Positions 3,625-8,213 of a stretch of DNA of 8,213 nt are shown here, in pieces. Under the pieces are notes generated by a model. It saw nothing but the letters and a program-made list of their open reading frames with translations, was not told where the DNA came from and ran no database searches. Made by a program: the position numbers and the translations under genes. This stretch comes from Spirochaetaceae bacterium (GTDB lineage Bacteria; Spirochaetota; Spirochaetia; Treponematales; Breznakiellaceae). Location: the NCBI GenBank assembly GCA_031265015.1, contig JAISDG010000167.1, positions 1 to 8,213 on the forward strand, in the 5' to 3' direction. Position 1 is the first letter of the stretch; the number at the start of each line of letters is the position of its first letter.

Positions 3625-3696
3625 GTGGCCGCGCCGCGCCACGGTAATTTAACCATAGCGGAACGTTCGTTTTTTACGGGACGCAACACGGAGGTT

Positions 3697-4353
3697 CTAA
3701 CGCCGGACAAAATACAATTCCCGAACCGGGCGGCCCGCATCCAGACCCTTTTTTTCAAATTTGGTCCGGGGCCGCCAGTTCTGCCCCGGGGCAAAGTCCG
3801 GGGGCTTAAAAAGCCCCGGGGTGGCCTCAAGTTCCTCCAGGGCGGAATTCCCGTAGTCTTCCCAGTCGGTAACCATGCAGATATAGCCCCCGGGACACAG
3901 CCGGGAGGCCAGCAGATCCGTAAAGGGCCGCCTGACAAGCCGCCGCTTGTGGTGCCGCTTTTTCGGCCAGGGATCGGGGAAAAAGATGTGGAACGCCTCG
4001 GCGGTCCCGGGGGGCAGCATCTTTTCCAGGACTTCCACCGCGTCGTGTTCGATGATACGGACATTGCCAAGGGCGCGGTTTTCAATTTCCCAGACAAGCC
4101 TGCCTATACCGGCCCTGAAGACTTCTATGCCAAGGTAGTTTTTCTCCGGGTTTGCCCCGGCGATTTCCGCGGTGGCGCTTCCCATGCCGAAACCGATTTC
4201 CACGGTAAGGGGCTTGCTGTTCCCAAAGGCCTCGGAAAAATCCGTTAAGACGCCGGTATAGGGTATCCGGAAAACGCCCCCTTCTTCATAGGCCCGGGCC
4301 TGGGCCCGGCTCATCCTGCCGGACCGGAGAACAAAGCTTTTAATGTGCTCCAT
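3697..4353 (-). CDS. trmB: tRNA (guanine-N7)-methyltransferase
   Basis: S-adenosylmethionine-dependent enzyme that makes m7G46 in the variable loop of tRNAs. The 218 residues are of family length. Motif I for SAM binding is VEIGFGMG (residues 51-58), the acidic end of the next strand is in YLGIEV (73-78), and the family hallmark FFPDPWPKKRHHKRR is at 124-138. The C-terminal TKFEKKG (197-203) is the conserved substrate-site motif. I chose the ATG at 4353 because AGGGTGA lies about 10 bases upstream; a TTG three codons earlier would sit on that site. It is the last gene of the five-gene minus-strand operon, 48 bases after a lipoprotein gene. Confidence 0.96.
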   Translation of the reverse strand: MEHIKSFVLRSGRMSRAQARAYEEGGVFRIPYTGVLTDFSEAFGNSKPLTVEIGFGMGSATAEIAGANPEKNYLGIEVFRAGIGRLVWEIENRALGNVRIIEHDAVEVLEKMLPPGTAEAFHIFFPDPWPKKRHHKRRLVRRPFTDLLASRLCPGGYICMVTDWEDYGNSALEELEATPGLFKPPDFAPGQNWRPRTKFEKKGLDAGRPVRELYFVRR

Positions 4354-4401
4354 ACAATACAAATCACCCTACAATCATCATCAGCCCCGGACAGCCGGCG
4401 T

Positions 4402-5085
4402 TCAGTTCCTGAGCGGAACAATGTCGGTAAAGGCGGATACGGACCTGGCGGGATCCCTGGACCACAGGGACAGGGATTCTGCCTGGGACGGAAGCCCCAG
4501 GGCGGAAATTTCCCCCTCCGCCGCGGGGGGCATTATCGATAAAAGATAGTTTCCCTCATTGTCGTAGGCCAGGAGGTTTTGTTCCGGGTACCGGGAATCT
4601 ATGCGGTACCGGTTTCCCGTGATGACCAGCAGGGGGAATTCCCTTTCCCGGTCCGGGGGAACATCAAAGGCCAGAAACTGTTCCGCCCGGGAGCCCCCCT
4701 TATCCACCAGAACCGCCCGGAACTGTCCCCTGGGAAGGGGGGTGTCGTCTTCCCTGGCAATGGCCCTGGTTCCTATCCAGGTATTTCCGTCAACGGTCTG
4801 GGAAATCCAGTCCTTGCTGGTAAGCTGCCAGGAAAGGCCGTCCCAGTCGTGGTAGAGCCACAGCTCTTCCAGATCCTCTATGCCGTCGTCGTCCCGGGGG
4901 AGGACAAAAAAACTAAACCGTTCCACGGGATTCCCCCCGTTTTCATAGTAGACCAGTTCCAGGGAACCATAGCGTATCTCCGGCTCCGCCTGGGAGCAGG
5001 AAAGAAAAAAAAGAAGGGCCAAAAGGGGCAACAGCCAATATGCTGAACTCCGGGGAAACGGCCGGTACAACGTCATGGGGAACAT
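4402..5085 (-). CDS. Predicted lipoprotein of unknown function
   Basis: A 227-residue product from the ATG at 5085 (GAGG about 6 bases upstream; ATGs at 5088 and 5076 are alternatives). The N-terminus is a lipoprotein signal: Arg8 and Arg12, a hydrophobic run (YWLLPLLALLFFL) and FLSC with Cys30 as the likely lipidated residue. The -3 Phe is unusual for enterobacteria but fits the loose spirochaetal lipobox. The mature part is acidic and strand-rich, with motifs such as IRYGSLELVYYENGG, ELWLYHDWDGLSWQL and FRAVLVDKGG; this alternation suggests an immunoglobulin-like or beta-sandwich fold, which is inference. I do not recognise a family. It starts 10 bases after the 389-residue gene, so it is co-transcribed with it. 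Probable location is the inner membrane or periplasmic face of the outer membrane. Confidence 0.85.
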   Translation of the reverse strand: MFPMTLYRPFPRSSAYWLLPLLALLFFLSCSQAEPEIRYGSLELVYYENGGNPVERFSFFVLPRDDDGIEDLEELWLYHDWDGLSWQLTSKDWISQTVDGNTWIGTRAIAREDDTPLPRGQFRAVLVDKGGSRAEQFLAFDVPPDREREFPLLVITGNRYRIDSRYPEQNLLAYDNEGNYLLSIMPPAAEGEISALGLPSQAESLSLWSRDPARSVSAFTDIVPLRN

Positions 5086-5095
5086 CATAAGCCTC

Positions 5096-6265
5096 TTAAA
5101 GGGAAAACGACAGGGTCGTAATCGTCTGCCCCGTATATTGGGTCTGGTTAACGATGGATTCAAATTTTATCCCCATGTGGTCGCAGGCATCGCTTAAAAA
5201 CGAAAGATAAAAAACCCCCAGTTCCAGATCGTTACCGCTTTTATGAAGCTTCCGGTAAAATTCGGAAAGATTATAGCGGGTTACGTCCGCCGCCTTTGTC
5301 GCGTCCAGGCTTTCCCTGGTTTCCTTATAGTTGCTGTCGTGGTCGTAGAGCAGCACCTGGAACCGTCCCCGGGTTCCGATTCCCAGGCTGGTTCCCCCGA
5401 GTTTCCAGGAAAAGGTCAAAAGGCCGTCTTTTTTCCGCAGGGAATCAATCACCGGCAGCCGCAGCTTTGGATCCCGTAAAACCCGCAGGATATGTACCCG
5501 GTCGGTTTTATACAGCAGTTTTGCTTCTTTAAGGATATTCAGGTTTTCGATGTTTGAGGCAAGTTCCATCAGCATCAGGGCGGCATATTCGGCAATGTTT
5601 GACTTCCGGAAAGATTCCAGCAGGCATAGCCGGACATCCCTGACAAGATAGAGGTAGTCCCGGGATTTAAAAAACTTAACCAGCACAAACCAGGTAAGGG
5701 GATGGGCAAAGCTTAAGAATTTCTGCAGGATCAGGATCCGGGTTTTTTTTTCCTCCTCCAACAGGGCGTCTTCGCCGTTAATGCTTTCGTAAACCGGCTT
5801 TAGCAGTTCCTCCCGGATTTCCTCAAGTTCGGCGGCATGGGCGGCCATAAAATTGGCGGGGGATCCTTCCTGGAACCGGGTTTTCTCGTCAATGATCTCC
5901 AGGGGATTGGAATGATTCCACTTTTTTACCGGCTCCATTCCCTGGATCCGCTCCAGAGAAACAAAGGTATAATTACGGTACAGAATGCTAAAGATGATAA
6001 GCTTGGTCAGATCAATAATTTCCGCCCGGCTTGACACCGGTTCCACCCCCGAAACTTCGATCTTTGAAAGATAGTCCGCCGTCACCATGTGCTGCAAAAA
6101 AGCGGGACCTACCTTTTCCATGAATATCCCGTACCCTTCCGTCTGATCTCCCATTTTAAGCCGGTTGATTTTAACCTTCTGTTTCAGCAGATCCGAAGAT
6201 CCCTCTTCGGTAAAAACAAATTTAAGGGGCAGTTCGATAAATTGTTTCTTTTCGGCGGCGGACAT
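5096..6265 (-). CDS. Unknown 389-residue cytoplasmic protein
   Basis: An intact gene of no family I recognise. The ATG at 6265 directly follows the TAA of the preceding gene (TAAATG), so translation is probably coupled. There is no signal peptide or clear membrane segment. It opens MSAAEKKQFIELPLKFVF and appears mixed alpha/beta at first, mostly helical in the middle (EELEEIREELLKP-type stretches, residues about 140-280), with a strand-rich C-terminus (LGIGTRGRFQVLLYDHDSN and a final GQTITTLSFSL). The last strand resembles the ends of GHKL-type ATPase domains, but I see no N, G1 or G2 box, so I do not propose a kinase. Sandwiched between two lipoprotein genes, it may act with them in an envelope process; that is guilt by association only. 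Confidence 0.85.
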   Translation of the reverse strand: MSAAEKKQFIELPLKFVFTEEGSSDLLKQKVKINRLKMGDQTEGYGIFMEKVGPAFLQHMVTADYLSKIEVSGVEPVSSRAEIIDLTKLIIFSILYRNYTFVSLERIQGMEPVKKWNHSNPLEIIDEKTRFQEGSPANFMAAHAAELEEIREELLKPVYESINGEDALLEEEKKTRILILQKFLSFAHPLTWFVLVKFFKSRDYLYLVRDVRLCLLESFRKSNIAEYAALMLMELASNIENLNILKEAKLLYKTDRVHILRVLRDPKLRLPVIDSLRKKDGLLTFSWKLGGTSLGIGTRGRFQVLLYDHDSNYKETRESLDATKAADVTRYNLSEFYRKLHKSGNDLELGVFYLSFLSDACDHMGIKFESIVNQTQYTGQTITTLSFSL

Positions 6266-6958
6266 TTACCAGCTTATTTCCATGGTCAGCGCGGCCCCGA
6301 GAAAAACCAAATCCGCCATGGGGATGCCGCATTCCACCACGGATCCGTTAACCGTACAGCTTCCCGGAAACACCGCTGTTTTTCCTTCCTGGTCAAACCA
6401 GCTTATCCGGGGCGCTTCCGGCAGGGTAAGGGCAAGAAAAAAAGCGTACCCTTCCAGGGCCTCCCGGGCCAGTTTTTCAAATTCCGCGTTACGGGGTTCC
6501 GATCCGGGAAAGGAGAGGATTATCTTTTTTTGGGCCATGTCGGCCTTAAACTGCCTGCCGGAGGAATCAAAAAAAGCCTCCAGCGCCCGGGGATTCGCAA
6601 AGGAAAATTCCGCCCTGTGTACCGTGTCCGCCCCGGCTTCCCGGGAGGAATAGGAAACCAGCGTCAGGCCGTCGATCCGCGCAACGGACCGCTCCAGATC
6701 CGCCCTGCCCACCGGCACCGGAAGCCACCGTTCATTGCCGTCCAGCGCACCCATGTTTTCCAGGTCCCGGGCGACCCGGTATTCGCAGGCTATAACTCCG
6801 GACCCGTTGCCGTTAAGCCGGACCCTTGATTCCGCTCCGATACAGGAACAAAAAAGCGCGCAGCCGGCGGCCGCGGCCAGCCGGGCGGCCGCTCTGGCCA
6901 AACGCCCCGGCGGCCGCCGGAACCTGGCAGGAAGAAAAGCTACAGTTATCCGGGGCAT
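6266..6958 (-). CDS. Predicted lipoprotein of unknown function
   Basis: A 230-residue product whose ATG at 6958 lies two bases after the stop of the DUF503 gene and is preceded by GAGGAG about 8 bases upstream, so the start is firm. A long arginine-rich n-region (RFRRPPGRLARAAARLAAA) leads to ALFCSC, with Cys39 the likely lipidated residue (Cys37 is an alternative). The mature part begins IGAESRVRLNGNGSGVIACEYRV-like strands, then AEFSFANPRALEAFFD and KKIILSFPGSEP. The C-terminal stretch LVFLGAALTMEISW is mildly hydrophobic. The strand pattern near the N-terminus recalls LppM/DUF3153-type lipoproteins, but the resemblance is too weak to name it. It is coupled to the following 389-residue gene by TAAATG. 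Confidence 0.85.
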   Translation of the reverse strand: MPRITVAFLPARFRRPPGRLARAAARLAAAAGCALFCSCIGAESRVRLNGNGSGVIACEYRVARDLENMGALDGNERWLPVPVGRADLERSVARIDGLTLVSYSSREAGADTVHRAEFSFANPRALEAFFDSSGRQFKADMAQKKIILSFPGSEPRNAEFEKLAREALEGYAFFLALTLPEAPRISWFDQEGKTAVFPGSCTVNGSVVECGIPMADLVFLGAALTMEISW

Positions 6959-6960
6959 GC

Positions 6961-7248
6961 CTAAAACTCCTCTGAATGGATTTTCATATCCTGAATTCGT
7001 ACTGCTGTTTCATTCTCAATCATTTTAAAAGCTTTATTCAAGACCGATTCCCCGAAAACCCGGGAATTAGAGACCAGAGCGCCTCCAATCTGGGCAAAAG
7101 AAAGGGAATCCTGCAGATCCACCTCCGCGGCGCTTATATGGAAGCGCCGCCGGAGCTTTTCGGTGACAGACTTAACAATTACCCGCTTATCCTTGATACT
7201 TCCAATATCAGGAATTTCAAAGATCATCTGAATCATGGATACGATCAT
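6961..7248 (-). CDS. DUF503 / YlxP-like protein
   Basis: A 95-residue protein matching the small DUF503 family in length and pattern: an N-terminal strand (MIVSMIQMIFEIPD), the family motif SIKDKRVIVKSVTEKLRRRF, then AAEVDLQDSLSFAQIGGALVSNS. The family is predicted to have a ferredoxin-like fold; in Bacillus and relatives ylxP sits near ribosome-biogenesis genes, but its biochemical role is not established. The ATG at 7248 is the only sensible start, with a weak GGGGAA before it. It is the first gene of the operon that runs through both lipoproteins to trmB, and it is divergent from the large envelope gene. Confidence 0.88.
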   Translation of the reverse strand: MIVSMIQMIFEIPDIGSIKDKRVIVKSVTEKLRRRFHISAAEVDLQDSLSFAQIGGALVSNSRVFGESVLNKAFKMIENETAVRIQDMKIHSEEF

Positions 7249-7256
7249 ATTCCCCG

Positions 7257-7269
7257 ATACTCATAGTAT
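7257..7269. repeat. Inverted repeat in the divergent intergenic gap
   Basis: ATACT-CAT-AGTAT, a perfect 5-base inverted repeat in the 47-base gap between two divergent genes, overlapping the -10 box of the leftward promoter. It could be an operator serving both directions. Confidence 0.35.
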
Positions 7270-7293
7270 ACCGTGGAATTAAGGATTTGCGAA
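7265..7293 (-). promoter_or_regulatory. Promoter of the DUF503-lipoprotein-trmB operon
   Basis: On the minus strand TTCGCA (7288-7293), a 17-base spacer and TATACT (7265-7270), starting transcription about 10 bases before the ATG at 7248. The -35 box overlaps the leader of the rightward gene. I see no equally good promoter for the rightward gene in the gap. Confidence 0.6.
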
Positions 7294-7295
7294 GT

Positions 7296-8213
7296 ATGGG
7301 CCGCATGAGGGCAAAAAAACAGCTGGCCGCGGCATTTTTTGCGTGCTGCATAGCCTCCTTTGCCTTTGCCCAGGAGGATCAACCGCCATCGGCGTATCCC
7401 GTACCGGAGCAGGCGGCGGCGGAACCGGCGCCCGTCGAAAGCGCCCGGCTGGCGCTGGACGCGGCGGAAACTTCGGCGGAAAGGCACCGCCGGGAAATAA
7501 CCGAAGAAGCCAGCGCCCAGCTCTTTCACATGGATCTCTGGGGATCCGACGCATCCCTGTACATAAACGGCTACTGGAAAGGCTCTTTGAGCGTTAACTG
7601 GGGCATTGCCAATTCTCCCCTGGGAACCGCCCCGGAATCGGACGACTCGCCCCTGCTCTTTACCCAGGAGGCGGATTTGACCCTGTCCCTGTGGCTCTGG
7701 CAGAAATGGTTTCTGGAAGTGAGCTTCCTGGACGATTATGACGTGAACACCTACCGCGCCGGGTACCAGGGCTTTCCGGGAGAAACAGTCCAGTACGTAG
7801 GCATCGGCAATACGGGGCTGGATTTCCCGGTCTTTCCCTATCTGGACCTGGGGGGCGATTCCCCCTCTTCCCTGGGTATCTACGGCCGCTTCGGGTCCGA
7901 TACCCTCACCTTTCATACCCTGGTCCGGTACGACGCCGCCGCCAGGGAAGAGCGGACCTTTGTGGGGAACCGGGAACGGAGCTTTTCTACCCTGTCTCCG
8001 GACAAGCCCGTCCGGGGGAAGTCCTTTGTCCTGCCCGACGAAAACATCCCCTCGGCGCCGGTGGTTTATTTTGAAGACAAAAACGGCGGCCTCAGCGGCG
8101 GGGGCCGGCGCTGGCGGCTTGCCAATCCCAGCGAGTACGCCGTCAGCGCCCGGTACGGCGTGGTGGAGCTGGTCCGGGAAGCGCCGGGGATGGTGGCGGT
8201 AAGCTATCCGGGA
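7296..8213 (+). CDS. Large exported envelope protein, 3' end beyond window
   Basis: An open frame of 306 codons running off the right edge. The ATG at 7296 has AAGGA about 10 bases upstream; ATG at 7305 is an alternative. The N-terminus is a type I signal peptide: basic start (MGRMRAKK), hydrophobic core and cleavage expected after AFA (residue 25). A proline/alanine-rich linker and a helical stretch (ETSAERHRREITEEASAQL) follow. After that comes a long beta-rich region with aromatic, alternating strands: LYINGYWKGSLSVNWGI, FTQEADLTLSLWLWQKWF, LEVSFLDDYDVNTYRAGYQG and GNTGLDFPVFPYLDLG. These features fit an outer-membrane or periplasmic scaffold. The run with VQYVGIGNTGLDFP, then SLGIYGRFGSDTLTFHTLVRYD, faintly recalls the repeated barrel segments of SprA-type translocons; this is only an impression. 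Confidence 0.85.
   Translation, partial: MGRMRAKKQLAAAFFACCIASFAFAQEDQPPSAYPVPEQAAAEPAPVESARLALDAAETSAERHRREITEEASAQLFHMDLWGSDASLYINGYWKGSLSVNWGIANSPLGTAPESDDSPLLFTQEADLTLSLWLWQKWFLEVSFLDDYDVNTYRAGYQGFPGETVQYVGIGNTGLDFPVFPYLDLGGDSPSSLGIYGRFGSDTLTFHTLVRYDAAAREERTFVGNRERSFSTLSPDKPVRGKSFVLPDENIPSAPVVYFEDKNGGLSGGGRRWRLANPSEYAVSARYGVVELVREAPGMVAVSYPG

Noticed and set aside
3553..4248. Plus-strand open frame of 231 codons
   Set aside because: It is antisense to trmB and to the tRNA-Asp promoter region; rich in Gly, Pro and Lys with no recognisable family, as expected of a shadow.
6089..6829. Plus-strand open frame of 246 codons
   Set aside because: It lies opposite the first lipoprotein and the start of the 389-residue gene, which have ribosome sites and tight coupling; the antisense frame has none.
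7245..7916. Minus-strand open frame of 223 codons
   Set aside because: It is antisense to the exported envelope protein, whose signal peptide, ribosome site and strand pattern are convincing.

Overview
The window looks like a piece of a spirochaete chromosome, most likely a Treponema of the moderately GC-rich, insect-gut type. I infer this from protein style (spirochaetal lipoprotein signals, a large signal-peptide-bearing envelope protein, and TrmB, CoaD, RNase III and ACP of spirochaete-like composition), from GC-rich codon use, and from strong sigma70-type promoters. No species can be fixed by reading alone.

Left part (1-1700, minus strand): a housekeeping block read right to left as coaD, rpmF, acpP, rnc. 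coaD has its own promoter. rpmF-acpP-rnc is a tight operon whose promoter starts two bases after the coaD stop. CoaD supplies the CoA from which the phosphopantetheine arm of AcpP is taken, so the neighbours are linked metabolically. rnc runs off the left edge.

Middle (1797-3579): an accessory patch between tRNA genes. tRNA-Lys(TTT) lies on the left (plus strand). tRNA-Asp(GTC) and tRNA-Pro(CGG) lie on the right (minus strand), separated from each other by two perfect hairpins. Between them are two HicB-type antitoxin genes and one hicA toxin gene. A solo hicB (2072-2473, minus) is back to back with hicA-hicB (2604-3193, plus). The hicA copy carries a frameshift that removes its catalytic half. 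Each divergent promoter has its own tandem repeat. An inverted repeat brackets the solo hicB, and a looser third copy of it begins in the stop codon of the second hicB. This is the most unusual part of the window.

Right part (3697-7248, minus strand): a close-packed operon of five genes from one good promoter: a DUF503/YlxP-like protein, a predicted lipoprotein, a 389-residue cytoplasmic protein of unknown family, a second predicted lipoprotein, and trmB (tRNA m7G46 methyltransferase). Divergent from it, from 7296 to beyond the right edge, is a large exported protein with outer-membrane, beta-rich character. I found no CRISPR array, insertion-sequence transposase, integrase or phage gene.
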